64,000 bases of DNA, taken from Paraburkholderia sp041321145. Lineage in GTDB: Bacteria > Pseudomonadota > Gammaproteobacteria > Burkholderiales > Burkholderiaceae. Positions within the stretch are counted from its first letter, which is position 1. Every line of letters starts with the position of its first letter. Positions 43,461 to 53,105 of the stretch are shown one piece after another. The DNA lies in assembly GCF_041321145.1 (NCBI RefSeq), contig NZ_JBGGWA010000001.1, forward strand, positions 1 to 64,000, read 5' to 3'. The notes beneath the pieces are model-generated. The model made no database searches, was not told the DNA's origin, and worked only from the letters and a program-made list of their open reading frames with translations. A program made the position numbers and the translations under genes.

Positions 43461-44198
43461 TCAAGGCAGCGCCAACGCCGCCGCCCCGCTCTCACGCGCC
43501 GCCTCGACCGAGATCGACCAGCGCCGCAGCGCTAGGGGCTCCACGATCGTCAGCGTGCCACCCGGCCCAAATGCGCCGGTGTCGATGAACACCTGCGAGC
43601 CGACCTGCCGGATGTCGCGCATGGGCGTATGGCCGCAATAGGTCAGCGAAAGGCCACGCTGCCGCAACGGATCGCCATTGCCCAACGCCAGATCGCGGCC
43701 CCACAGCAATTGTTGCCGCGCTTCCGCGGAGAAATTCCCGGCGTCGAGCTCGGCGTCCGTGCCAAAGAATTCGGCATGCAGAATATTGAAACGCTCCTTG
43801 CCGCTGCCGACCACGCGCACGAGCGGTAGCGTCCGCAGATGCTCGGCGTAGCGCTGCAATTGTTCGTCGGATAAATTCGCCGCCCAGATCCCGCCGATTC
43901 CATACCACCACTGGCGCCGCAAGCGCCCATCGGCGACCCCGCATAGCGTGTCTTCGTGATTGCCGAGCACGGCGTAAAACCACGGCTTGTCGAGCAGCGC
44001 CAAAGCCTGCTCGGAATGTTCGCCGCGGTCCACCAGATCGCCGACCGAAAAGAGCCGGTCGTGCGCCGGGTCGAACGCCACCTCGCGCAGGAGATAGCGC
44101 AATGCATCAACGCAGCCATGCAAATCGCCGACGACAAAGTCGCGGCCGCTGAGGTTGGCCGGGTGATGCTGAACAGAGTTATCGAGTACGGTAGCCAT
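43461..44198 (-). CDS. ApaH/PrpA-type metallophosphoesterase
   Basis: A 245-aa phosphatase with the canonical motifs GDLHGC (24-29), GDLVDRG (53-59) and GNHE (79-82), then two metal-binding His (ILHAEFFG and YCGHTPMRD). It may be a PP2A-like Ser/Thr protein phosphatase (PrpA) or an ApaH-like dinucleotide hydrolase; length is between these groups. Start at 44198; a longer upstream frame has no family similarity. Confidence 0.85.
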   Translation of the reverse strand: MATVLDNSVQHHPANLSGRDFVVGDLHGCVDALRYLLREVAFDPAHDRLFSVGDLVDRGEHSEQALALLDKPWFYAVLGNHEDTLCGVADGRLRRQWWYGIGGIWAANLSDEQLQRYAEHLRTLPLVRVVGSGKERFNILHAEFFGTDAELDAGNFSAEARQQLLWGRDLALGNGDPLRQRGLSLTYCGHTPMRDIRQVGSQVFIDTGAFGPGGTLTIVEPLALRRWSISVEAARESGAAALALP

Positions 44199-44334
44199 GC
44201 GCTCATGATAGTGCGGCTTCCGAAAGTGCGTATGCGCGCCGCCTATCTCTTCCGCGCGTCCCGCGCACCGAAAATGACGCAAAAACGGCGTGTTCCCGGC
44301 AGGACTTACCGAAAACACGCCGTCAACGCGGTCG

Positions 44335-45756
44335 TTATTGCTGCGTGCGCAGCTTGGCGACCTGATCCACCGTCACGGTCGACTGCGGATTGCCGAACTG
44401 TTTGGTCACGTAGTTGGTGATGGCGGCCACCTGGTCGTCGGTGAGGTGGGTGCCGAATGCAGGCATCAACACATCCGTCTGTTTTGTCGTACGACTGACG
44501 CCGTGCAGGATCACCATCGCCAGATTGTTGGCGTCGCTCGCGCCCACCGCCGAATTGTGAATCAGCGACGGATACGCGCCCGGCGCACTCGCGCCCACGC
44601 CTTGCCCGGTCCAGCTATGGCAGGTCGCGCAATTGGCGATAAACAGTTGCGCGCCGTTCACCGCGTTGATCGTGGTGCCGCGCAGCGCGGTGACGTCGTC
44701 GGCGGCGGGATTGCCCCACTGGTCGCGCGGACGCGATTCCCCGCCGCTGATCGGCGGCACCGAGTGCAGATAAATAGCGATCGAGCCGACGTCTTCCCGC
44801 GTCAGATACTGCGTGCTGTCCGTGATCACGTCGGCCATCGGGCCCGCCGCATTGGCGCGGCCCGGCACCGCACCGGTCGACAGATAGGAAACCAGTTGGT
44901 CGTCGCTCCAGTTGCCTACGCCGCTGTTCTTATCAGGAGTGATGTTGTACGCATGCCAGCCGGCCTGCACCGCACCCGAGAACCGCGAACTGGTCTTCAA
45001 ACCCTGGGTGAAATTGCGCGGCGTATGGCACTCCTCGCAATGCGCGAGACCTCCGACCAGATACGCGCCGCGATTCCACTCGGCACTTTGCTTCGGGTCG
45101 GGCACGAAGCGGCCTTCGGTGAAATTGAACATGTTCCAGAACACCATCAGCCAGCGCTGGTTGAACGGGAATTTCAGATCGCTGCGCGGCGGCGCGTAGT
45201 GGATCGGCGTGAGCGTCTTCAGGTACGCGCGAATCGCCAGCACGTCCTGATCGGTGACCTTGGTGTACTCCGCATACGGGAAGGCCGGATAAAGCCGCTC
45301 GCCGCTCTTGCCGATGCCTTCATGCATCGCACGCAGAAAATCGGCGTCGGTCCATTGGCCGATGCCGGTGTCCGGATCGGGCGTGATGTTCGGCGTCACG
45401 ATCGTGCCGAACGGCGTGTTGATCGGCAAACCGCCCGCGAACGGGCGCGCCTTGTTCGCGGTGTGGCAAGCGACGCAATCGCCGGCGCGGGCGAGGTATT
45501 CGCCGCGTTTCACGAGATCGCTGCCGGCGGACGTGGACGTGGCCGCCGCTGCGGGTTGCGAGGCATCGTCGGCGTGCGCTTGCGTGATCGGCAGTTCGTC
45601 GTTGCGCTGCGTAGCGGGCCCATGCGCTTCATGCCAGGCCACGTAAAGCGCGGACACGGAAAACAGCGCCGCCAGCGTCGCCACCCTGAAACGGCGGCGC
45701 CGTGCATTCTGCACAAGCGCATTGGCCGGCTGCACGCGAGAGGTGTTCTTCGTCAT
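44335..45756 (-). CDS. Tri-heme cytochrome c subunit of a membrane dehydrogenase
   Basis: A 473-aa periplasmic c-type cytochrome. Three CxxCH motifs: CVACH (C94), CEECH (C240) and CATCH (C376). An N-terminal signal/anchor lies at about residues 24-41. It matches the cytochrome subunit that passes electrons from FAD-dependent glucose, sorbitol or gluconate dehydrogenases to ubiquinone. It is third in a gamma-alpha-beta operon, 20 bp after the flavoprotein gene. Confidence 0.93.
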   Translation of the reverse strand: MTKNTSRVQPANALVQNARRRRFRVATLAALFSVSALYVAWHEAHGPATQRNDELPITQAHADDASQPAAAATSTSAGSDLVKRGEYLARAGDCVACHTANKARPFAGGLPINTPFGTIVTPNITPDPDTGIGQWTDADFLRAMHEGIGKSGERLYPAFPYAEYTKVTDQDVLAIRAYLKTLTPIHYAPPRSDLKFPFNQRWLMVFWNMFNFTEGRFVPDPKQSAEWNRGAYLVGGLAHCEECHTPRNFTQGLKTSSRFSGAVQAGWHAYNITPDKNSGVGNWSDDQLVSYLSTGAVPGRANAAGPMADVITDSTQYLTREDVGSIAIYLHSVPPISGGESRPRDQWGNPAADDVTALRGTTINAVNGAQLFIANCATCHSWTGQGVGASAPGAYPSLIHNSAVGASDANNLAMVILHGVSRTTKQTDVLMPAFGTHLTDDQVAAITNYVTKQFGNPQSTVTVDQVAKLRTQQ

Positions 45757-45776
45757 TGTGGCTCTCCGTTCAGGGC

Positions 45777-47378
45777 TCAGATTTCACGCTTGAGCTTGTC
45801 GGCCAGTTTCATCGACAAAGCCGCGATCGTCAGCGTGCAATTCACCGATGCAGCGGTGGGCATCACGCCGCTGCTGGCGACGAACAGATTGGAGTGATCG
45901 TGCGTGCGGCAGTCCGCATCGACGACCGAATCCGCAGCATCGTTGCCCATGATCGTGGTGCCCATGATGTGATTGTTCGGCGCGAAGGTATCGTCGAACG
46001 AAACCTCGGCGCCGCCGAACAGCGAGGCGATCTGTGCATACAGTTCGTGCGTGTTCGCGGCGCTCTTCTTCACGTAGTCGTTGATCGAGTAGTAGATCTC
46101 GGGCTGCGGAATGCCAAGTGCATCCTTGTGATCCGCCGAGGGCACCACACGGTTCTGCGGTTCCGCCAGATGCTCGTGAAAGCTGTTGATGTTCAGCGTG
46201 CGCGCCGCGCGGTCGCGGATCTGCCGGTCGAGCTCGGCGCCGGTGAGACCTTTTTTCAGCAGGTCGGCGGCCACGCCCATAGTCGGCACGCCGTTCGACA
46301 GATGCAGCTTCTTCGCTGCGTAATCGGAGCGGAACGCGCCGTCGCGGAAGTTGACGATCGAGGTCATCTCCATCGGCCCGCGTCCCGGCCACAGCGGTTC
46401 GTTGGCGAGGAACGTGACACCCGTGCCCGGATGGTCCATCAGGTTGCGGCCCACCTGGTCGGAGCTGTTGCCGATGCCGTGCGGGAATTTGTCAGAGGTC
46501 GACATCAGCATCAGCTTCGGCGTTTCGATGCCGTTCGCGGCAAGCACGAACAGCTTGCCCGTCACGCGCGTGCTGTTGCCGTTCGGGTCCTTGTAGTGGA
46601 CCGCCGTGATCAGCCCTTTGTTGTCTGCTTCGACGCGGTACACCACCGCCTCGGGAATCAGTTTCGCGCCTGCCTGTTCGGCCTTCTCCGCGTGCACCAC
46701 GCCGTTGTACATCGCGGCGATCGGGCAGATCGGCATGCAGTTATTGTTGCCGCAGCAGGTAGGGCGCGCGTCGTACGGACGGCTGTTGCGCGCAACCGGT
46801 TCGGGCACCACCTTGAAGCCCTGCGCATTGAGCACGTCGCTAAAGCGCTGATCCATGTACGAGAGCGGAAGCTGGCTCATCGGATAGGGCCTGGAGCGCG
46901 GCGAGCCGAGATCGATCGTGTTGTCCGGGCCCGATACGCCCAATTGCACTTCAGCCGCCGAATACCACGGCTCCAGCGTTTCGTATGGATATGGCCAGTC
47001 GCGTCCCACGCCATACAGCTTGTGCAACTGAAAATCCGACGGCAACAGCCGCCAGGCCGCCGCTGCCCAGTGCCACGTCGTGCCGCCCACCAGCCGCAGA
47101 TACTGTGAGCTGTACGGATAGTCGCCCTTCTGGATCAGGTAATTGTTGGCGGGTGTGTACTCGGGATGCGGCGCGTAAGGCGTCGACGGATACGGCGTCG
47201 CGAAGTCGGACTTGGCCGGCGAATTGCGGAAGTTCTCGACAATCTGCCAGCGCGGAATGCGCGGCCCGGCTTCGAGCAGAATCACCGACGCACCGGCCAA
47301 CGCCATCTGATGCGCGACCAGCCCGCCCGCCACGCCCGAACCGACCACGACGATGTCGGCGGAATTTGAGTTTGCCAT
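45777..47378 (-). CDS. GMC-family FAD dehydrogenase catalytic subunit with Fe-S cysteines
   Basis: A 533-aa flavoprotein. The FAD motif is VVGSGVAGGL (11-20). C208, C209 and C214 (TCCGNNNCMPIC) reproduce the Cys-Cys-x4-Cys ligands of the 3Fe-4S cluster in B. cepacia FAD-glucose dehydrogenase. The C-terminal catalytic His lies in PNNHIMGTTIMG and the motif VDADCRTHDHSNLFVASSG follows. No signal peptide of its own; export presumably depends on the Tat-signal small subunit. The sugar or polyol substrate is not predictable. Confidence 0.93.
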   Translation of the reverse strand: MANSNSADIVVVGSGVAGGLVAHQMALAGASVILLEAGPRIPRWQIVENFRNSPAKSDFATPYPSTPYAPHPEYTPANNYLIQKGDYPYSSQYLRLVGGTTWHWAAAAWRLLPSDFQLHKLYGVGRDWPYPYETLEPWYSAAEVQLGVSGPDNTIDLGSPRSRPYPMSQLPLSYMDQRFSDVLNAQGFKVVPEPVARNSRPYDARPTCCGNNNCMPICPIAAMYNGVVHAEKAEQAGAKLIPEAVVYRVEADNKGLITAVHYKDPNGNSTRVTGKLFVLAANGIETPKLMLMSTSDKFPHGIGNSSDQVGRNLMDHPGTGVTFLANEPLWPGRGPMEMTSIVNFRDGAFRSDYAAKKLHLSNGVPTMGVAADLLKKGLTGAELDRQIRDRAARTLNINSFHEHLAEPQNRVVPSADHKDALGIPQPEIYYSINDYVKKSAANTHELYAQIASLFGGAEVSFDDTFAPNNHIMGTTIMGNDAADSVVDADCRTHDHSNLFVASSGVMPTAASVNCTLTIAALSMKLADKLKREI

Positions 47379-47541
47379 TGTTGCCCTCTTCTATGTCGAC
47401 CGGAGTTGACGCTTTAGCGCGTTACTCCGGTCCCATGCACGCTGATTGTGCTGGCTTATCGTTGCTTGCTGGTTTCGCGTGCCGACGTTTCGTTCTGGTC
47501 AACTCAAGCAGGCGACATGGCACGCGCGAGAAGAACGTCGT

Positions 47542-48177
47542 TCACGCGCCCACCGGCTTCTGCGTCCAGTAGAACGGCACGTCGCGGCAATAAGACGGAA
47601 TCGTCAGCACGTCCTTGACCGGGTCGAACATTAGCGCTTTTTCATAAGCGACCACGTCCACATGCGGCATCTCGCCTACGAGACCGAGATACCACGCGCG
47701 CATGATCGCGCTCACGGATTTCGCGAGCGCCGGCTGGTCGACCTGCAATGCCTGCGTGACGGTATCGGACGGAACGCCGCCATGGCCTTGCAACCACGTA
47801 TTGAGCGCGGCGACGTTCTGGGTGAACTGGCTATCGGATTTCGCGAGGGCGGTGTAGACGCGTTTGCCGAGCACGGCGTCGAAGCCCGAGCGGCCGGTGA
47901 GACGCTGCGAGAGCGCAAGGAAGGCGTCGAGTCCGCCGCCGGCGGGCGCATCGGCGAACGCCGGGGTGATCCACGAGAGCGAGCGGCCCGCACCGGCAAA
48001 CGCGAGCGCGGCGGCGGTGGCACATGCGCCCAGCACCCATGCCCGGCGCGTGGCCGAAAACGAAGCTTGAAACGAAGACGACTGCGGAACAGGCCGCGAG
48101 AGCGAAGTTGACGACGAAAACCCGGCTGAATGCGTCACTTCGTGGTGCGCATCATTGTTCTCCGGAACATCTGTCAT
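47542..48177 (-). CDS. Dehydrogenase small subunit with Tat signal
   Basis: A 211-aa protein of the gluconate 2-dehydrogenase subunit 3-like type. A twin-arginine signal (ATRRAWVLGACATAAALAF, RR at 44-45) follows an unusually long Ser-rich leader. The mature part has the family GGLDAFLALSQRLTGRSGFD start and the end CRDVPFYWTQKPVGA. It likely folds with the flavoprotein and carries it through the Tat pore. Start at 48177, after CTGGAG. Confidence 0.88.
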   Translation of the reverse strand: MTDVPENNDAHHEVTHSAGFSSSTSLSRPVPQSSSFQASFSATRRAWVLGACATAAALAFAGAGRSLSWITPAFADAPAGGGLDAFLALSQRLTGRSGFDAVLGKRVYTALAKSDSQFTQNVAALNTWLQGHGGVPSDTVTQALQVDQPALAKSVSAIMRAWYLGLVGEMPHVDVVAYEKALMFDPVKDVLTIPSYCRDVPFYWTQKPVGA

Positions 48178-48546
48178 GGGGACTCCAGATGGTGAGTCAT
48201 TCTCAACAGGCAACGCGGCCACGGCGTGATACCGCTGGCGCGCTACATCGATTTCTCTAACCCCAAACCTGGTCTGGTGCCGCTTACGCGGTCTTGTGAA
48301 CTCGCATAATGCTGATATGAGCCGCATTACGTTGTGCTGATGACAAGCTTGTGAAAACGGCTTATTGCGCGGCTTACTGCGCGGCACGAACTGCGGGAAG
48401 CCTGTCCACCTGCCAATCACCTTTCAATTGAAAGCGGCGCGCAAGGCCGTTGCGAAAGACTATAGCCTGTGATGTACCGATTCGACAAATGGTGCTCGAA
48501 GCGCGAGTAGAATCCGCGACACAGTCGACCCTCCACTCTTGATTCC
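48178..48546. other. Intergenic region between divergent genes, 369 bp
   Basis: Promoters for the dehydrogenase operon and the DUF1345 gene should lie here. It contains an imperfect 12-bp tandem repeat (GGCTTATTGCGC/GGCTTACTGCGC near 48359-48383). I see no gene. Confidence 0.45.
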
Positions 48547-49209
48547 ATGCTCACAAAATATTTTCCGCGGGTTTTGCGCAATCGGCCGCGCATGCTGATC
48601 GCCCTCACCATCGGCGTCGTGGCCGCGCTGGTCGTGCCGGCGCACATGCGTCCCATGGTGCGCGTGCTGGCCGGTTGGGACGCCGCGGTATGGAGCTATC
48701 TCGTGCTGATCTGGGTGCACATGGCCTTCGCCGACGAAAGCCGGGTGCGCGAATTCGCAGTGCGAGACGACGAAAACGCCGGTGTGGTGCTGTTCGTGAT
48801 CTGCGTCGCGACGATCGCCAGTATTGCCGCGATCGTGCTCGAACTAGCCTCGGCGAAAGGCACCGCCGGTGCGTCGACTGCGTGGCACTACCTGTTGACC
48901 GGCTTCACGTTGATCGGCGCGTGGTTCATGATCCCGACCATGTTCACCATGCACTACGCGCGGCTTTACTACGACCCTCACGTGAAGGAGACCGCGCTCC
49001 TGTTTCCCGATCACCATCTTCAGCCCGACTACTGGGACTTCCTGTACTTCTCGTTCACCATCGCAGTGGCCTCGCAAACCTCGGACGTGGTGCTACGCTC
49101 GCGTTCGATTCGCCGCGCAACGCTCGCACAATCGATCCTGTCGTTCTACTTCAATGTCGCCGTGCTCGGCTTGTGCGTGAACATCGCGGCGGGCTTGCTC
49201 GGCTCTTAG
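48547..49209 (+). CDS. DUF1345 inner-membrane protein
   Basis: A 220-aa membrane protein with five to six segments. The DUF1345 hallmark is HYARLYYDPHVKETALLFPD followed by PDYWDFLYFSFTIAVASQTS, where a pore-loop-like motif precedes the last helices. It may be a small ion channel; function is not established. Its stop codon lies inside a short tandem repeat. Confidence 0.88.
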   Translation: MLTKYFPRVLRNRPRMLIALTIGVVAALVVPAHMRPMVRVLAGWDAAVWSYLVLIWVHMAFADESRVREFAVRDDENAGVVLFVICVATIASIAAIVLELASAKGTAGASTAWHYLLTGFTLIGAWFMIPTMFTMHYARLYYDPHVKETALLFPDHHLQPDYWDFLYFSFTIAVASQTSDVVLRSRSIRRATLAQSILSFYFNVAVLGLCVNIAAGLLGS

Positions 49210-49239
49210 CCTTTCTTAGCCTTCTTAGCCTTCTTGGCT
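49203..49239 (+). repeat. Tandem repeat of TTCTTAGCC, about four units
   Basis: Four near-identical 9-10 bp units (CTCTTAGCC, TTTCTTAGCC, TTCTTAGCC, TTCTTGGC) run across the DUF1345 stop codon. Length variation here would change the 3' UTR only, because the first TAG is inside the first unit. Confidence 0.75.
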
Positions 49240-49664
49240 CTCGTAACGCCTGGCGCCGCTTCGCCTTTTGCGGTCATCGCCGCGCCCTCTCCACGCCCCG
49301 TGTAAAACCCGGACGACGCCGCCCGATTTACACGCGGGCCGTCCGCATCCACGGTCGATCCGGCCTTTGGCCGCCCTTCCGGCCTTCCTATACGGCGTAA
49401 GCTTTCGTCCCCCTCGCTTCAATCCAAATCGCACTGGCACACCGTTTGCTGTGTCTTGCGAATAGTTCTGGCCGGCTCCCTGCCCTCGACGCCTGGCGTC
49501 AAAGCACCCGCTGCTGGCCAGCGGCGTGACGATCTTTGCACTACATTGACCAGTACGCGCCTCGCTTCACGCATCGCGCGGTATCCGGCTCTGGAAGCCA
49601 ATGAGCGCTGTGATCGCATGCCACTTGCATCCACACCGCAGCAGGACGAATCTGGAAACGACCG
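49240..49664. other. Intergenic region upstream of glgE, 425 bp
   Basis: No gene is supported. It holds an inverted repeat CGTGTAAA ... TTTACACG at 49299-49334 that could be an operator or terminator stem, and should carry the promoter of the glgE operon. TTGACC near 49547 is a possible -35. Confidence 0.45.
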
Positions 49665-52600
49665 ATGGAATCTCCAAACGGGTACGCGCCGCGGATCTAC
49701 TTTTTTCATTCACTTCTCGTTGGACCGCTCGCTGCATGGCCTGCGCAGTTCGCTCACGCGGCCGCGCTGGGCTTCGATCATGCGCTGATCGGCAGCCTCT
49801 TCGAGCCCGGGCAAGCCAGTCACGGACAGGTGGTGGGCAACCATGCCCGGCTGCATCCGGTGTTCGAGACCCAGCAACCAGCCACCGAGGCGATCCGCAC
49901 GCTGGCGGACGCTGCCCGCCAGAACGGCTTGACCTTGCTGGTCGATCTGGTGGTCGATCGCATGGCCGCCGATGGCGCGCTGTACGCCGAACACGCCGGC
50001 TGGTTCCATCCATTCGAGTCTGACGAGGCGCGGCTCGATCCGCGCCATGTGCATCGCGAGGACAACGTCGCGTACGCGAATTTCAACGACGCAGGCAGCC
50101 GCGCGGCGCTGGTCGACTGGTGGACGCGGCAACTGCTGGCGCTCGCCGATGCGGGTGTCGGCGGCTTCCGGTTCGATTCGCCGCATCGCGTGCCGTCTGC
50201 CGCCTGGCGGCAACTCGGCGACGCGGTTCGCGCGAGGCACCCCCACGTGCGTTTCCTCGCCGCAACCCCGGGTCTCGCCCGTGACGATCTGCTCAGCCTT
50301 GACGGCGCGGGTTTCGACAGCGTCTTCTCGTCGGTGCGCTGGTGGGACTTCCGCTCGAGCTGGATGGTCGAAGAGCATGCCGCCCTCGCACGCCTCGGCG
50401 CACCGATTGCCTTTCCCGAGGCGCCCTACGGCACGCGCCTCGCCGCAGAGTTAAGCGATGTGCACGACGCCGCCATCGTCGAGCGGGCTTACCGGCGCGC
50501 GCTGTTCGCGTCGGCTTCCGTCGGCACCGGCTGGATGATGCCGATGGGCTTCGAGTACGGCATCACTGAGCCGATGTCGCAGACGCGCGGTGACGCTTCG
50601 CAGTTCGCCGTGGCCTGTCAGTCGAAGCAATTCGATCTCTCGGAACCGATCAGCCACGCGAACGCGGTGGTGCGCACTACGAAGGCGCTACACGCCAACG
50701 GCGAATTGCGCCCGCTAAGCGGGCCCGGTGCGCCCGCAGCCGTCTTGTTGCGCGCCGACACACCCGATCTGCGCGATGCCGGCGAAGCCATTCTGATCGC
50801 CATCAATCCCGAACTCGGCGCACCCCTGCGTGTCGATCCGGCGCGCTTTCTCACGGGCGTGCCGGGCAATTTCACGCGCTTTGTCCCGCTCGATGCACCC
50901 GGGCATGCCTCGCCCGCCACATTGATACCGTTCACGCTCGCCCCCGGCGCGGTCCGCCTGTTCCGCGCGGCAGCCGACAAGCCGATCCGTCTCGCGCCGC
51001 CGATCGACAAGGGAAACAGCAAGCGCAGCGGACGCAAGACCGTGCTCGAAGCGATCAACGCGCCGCGCGTGGCGATCGAGAGCGTGACGCCGTCAGTCGA
51101 TAACGGACGCTTTCCGGCCAAGCGCACGGTGGGCGAGCGTGCCGAGATCAGCGCGGCGATCTTCGCAGAAGGTCACGACAAGATCGCCGCCGCCGTCATC
51201 TGGCGCGCCGCCGACGAAACCGCCTGGCACGAAGTACCGATGAGCCCGGCACAGCCGGCCGGCCTCGACATCTGGAAAGCGCGCATTCCGCTGGAGCGCC
51301 TCGGCCGCCACGAATTCACCGTGATCGCATGGCGCGACGACTTTGCCTCGCTGGTCGAACATATCCAGAAGAAGCTGAAGGCAGGCCAAACCGTCGAACT
51401 CGAACTCGACGAAGCCACGCATCTGTTCGCGCTGGTGCTCGCCGAAGTGGAAACGGCGGAAGGCGCCGTGACCGAACCGCTCGAACATATCGTCAAGGCC
51501 TTCACCAAGGCCGATGCCGAAACGAAGCTCGCGTTGATCCTCGCACCGACCACGGCGAAGGCGATGACCGCCGCGCGTCACCGGCCGTTCCTGAGCCGCG
51601 ATCCGGTCATCTACAAGATCGACGCCGAACGGAGCGCCGCGCGCTTCGCCAGCTGGTACGAAATCTTCCCGCGTTCGATGAGCGACGACGAATCGCGCCA
51701 CGGTACTTTCGCAGACGTCGTCACGAAACTGCCGCGCATCCGCGACATGGGTTTCGACGTGCTGTACTTCCCGCCCATCCACCCCATCGGCCTCGCGAAC
51801 CGCAAAGGCCGCAACAACACGCTGAACGCGCAACCGGGGGACGTAGGCAGCCCGTACGCGATCGGCGGGATAGAAGGCGGCCACACCGCCGTGCATCCCG
51901 AACTCGGCACGCTCGACGACTTCAAGAAAATGCTGGCCGCCGCGCGCGCGCACGGCCTCGAAATCGCGCTCGACTTCGCGATCCAGTGTTCGCCGGATCA
52001 CCCATGGTTGAAGGAGCATCCGACGTGGTTCGCCTGGCGCCCCGACGGCACGCTGCGTTACGCGGAGAATCCGCCGAAGAAGTACCAGGACATCGTCAAT
52101 CCCGACTTCTATGCGCACGATGCCAAGCCCGATTTGTGGCTCGCGCTGCGCGACGTATTCCTGTTCTGGATCGAAGCGGGCGTGCACATTTTCCGCGTCG
52201 ACAATCCGCACACCAAGCCGCTGCCGTTCTGGGAATGGGCGATCGGCGACGTGCGTGCGCGCTATCCCGACACGATCTTCCTCGCCGAAGCCTTCACACG
52301 GCCACGCATGATGAACCGGCTCGGCAAAATCGGCTTCTCGCAGTCTTATACGTACTTCACGTGGCGTGAGTCGAAGCGCGATTTCATCGAGTACATGACC
52401 GAGCTCACGCAAACCGGTGCGCGTGATTTCTACCGGCCGAACTTCTTCGTCAATACGCCGGACATCAATCCGCGGCATTTGCAGTCACAGGGACGCTCGG
52501 GCTTTCTGATTCGCGCGGCGTTGGCATCGACGCTGGCCGGTTTGTGGGGCGTGTATAGCGGTTTCGAGCTATGCGAGGCCGCCGCGCTGCCGAACAGCGA

Positions 52601-53105
52601 GGAATATCTCGACTCCGAGAAGTACCAGTTGCGCGCGTGGGACTGGAACCGGCCCGGCAACATCGTCGGCGAGATCAGCGCGTTGAATCGGATTCGCCGC
52701 GCGAATCCGGCGCTGCAAACGCATCTCGGCCTGACGTTCCTGCCCGCGCACAACGCCAACATCCTATTCTTCGAGAAGGCAACCGAAGCGCGCGATAACG
52801 TGATCCTGGTTGCAATCAATCTCGATCCGTTCAACGAACAGGGCGCGGACATTGAATTGTCGTGGGACACTTTCCAGCAGTGGAACCTGCACGACCATGG
52901 CGCGCTGGAAGTGACCGATCAGATGACCGGTGCGCGCTTCGAATGGCACGGCCGCTGGCAGCACGTCCGGCTCGGCTCGGGCCAGCCGTTTTCGATCTGG
53001 CGCATCGCGCCGCTCGGCGGCCTGCCCGCGGAGCGCCCGGATGACGCCGACAGCGACTATCACGCAGACGCTGGCAACCCAACCCCCACGGAAGGTGCGA
53101 CATGA
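49665..53105 (+). CDS. glgE: Maltosyltransferase GlgE with extra N-terminal GH13-like domain
   Basis: Transfers maltosyl units from alpha-maltose-1-phosphate to glucan ends. The GlgE core (about 480-1120) has PPKKYQDIVNPDF, the nucleophile D846 (FRVDNPHTKP) and acid/base E875 (FLAEAFTRP). GlgE proteins are usually near 660-700 aa; this one is 1146 aa because of an added ~450-residue glycosidase-like domain. In that domain an Asp stands at the nucleophile place (FRFDS, D171), but the general-acid Glu is replaced (FLAATPG, A200). It overlaps treS by 4 nt. Confidence 0.95.
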   Translation: MESPNGYAPRIYFFHSLLVGPLAAWPAQFAHAAALGFDHALIGSLFEPGQASHGQVVGNHARLHPVFETQQPATEAIRTLADAARQNGLTLLVDLVVDRMAADGALYAEHAGWFHPFESDEARLDPRHVHREDNVAYANFNDAGSRAALVDWWTRQLLALADAGVGGFRFDSPHRVPSAAWRQLGDAVRARHPHVRFLAATPGLARDDLLSLDGAGFDSVFSSVRWWDFRSSWMVEEHAALARLGAPIAFPEAPYGTRLAAELSDVHDAAIVERAYRRALFASASVGTGWMMPMGFEYGITEPMSQTRGDASQFAVACQSKQFDLSEPISHANAVVRTTKALHANGELRPLSGPGAPAAVLLRADTPDLRDAGEAILIAINPELGAPLRVDPARFLTGVPGNFTRFVPLDAPGHASPATLIPFTLAPGAVRLFRAAADKPIRLAPPIDKGNSKRSGRKTVLEAINAPRVAIESVTPSVDNGRFPAKRTVGERAEISAAIFAEGHDKIAAAVIWRAADETAWHEVPMSPAQPAGLDIWKARIPLERLGRHEFTVIAWRDDFASLVEHIQKKLKAGQTVELELDEATHLFALVLAEVETAEGAVTEPLEHIVKAFTKADAETKLALILAPTTAKAMTAARHRPFLSRDPVIYKIDAERSAARFASWYEIFPRSMSDDESRHGTFADVVTKLPRIRDMGFDVLYFPPIHPIGLANRKGRNNTLNAQPGDVGSPYAIGGIEGGHTAVHPELGTLDDFKKMLAAARAHGLEIALDFAIQCSPDHPWLKEHPTWFAWRPDGTLRYAENPPKKYQDIVNPDFYAHDAKPDLWLALRDVFLFWIEAGVHIFRVDNPHTKPLPFWEWAIGDVRARYPDTIFLAEAFTRPRMMNRLGKIGFSQSYTYFTWRESKRDFIEYMTELTQTGARDFYRPNFFVNTPDINPRHLQSQGRSGFLIRAALASTLAGLWGVYSGFELCEAAALPNSEEYLDSEKYQLRAWDWNRPGNIVGEISALNRIRRANPALQTHLGLTFLPAHNANILFFEKATEARDNVILVAINLDPFNEQGADIELSWDTFQQWNLHDHGALEVTDQMTGARFEWHGRWQHVRLGSGQPFSIWRIAPLGGLPAERPDDADSDYHADAGNPTPTEGAT

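Noticed and set aside
44290..45897. 535-codon plus-strand ORF opposite the cytochrome gene
   Set aside because: Shadow of the real minus-strand gene, which has three heme motifs.
51093..52478. 461-codon minus-strand ORF inside glgE
   Set aside because: Shadow; GlgE motifs on the plus strand are decisive.
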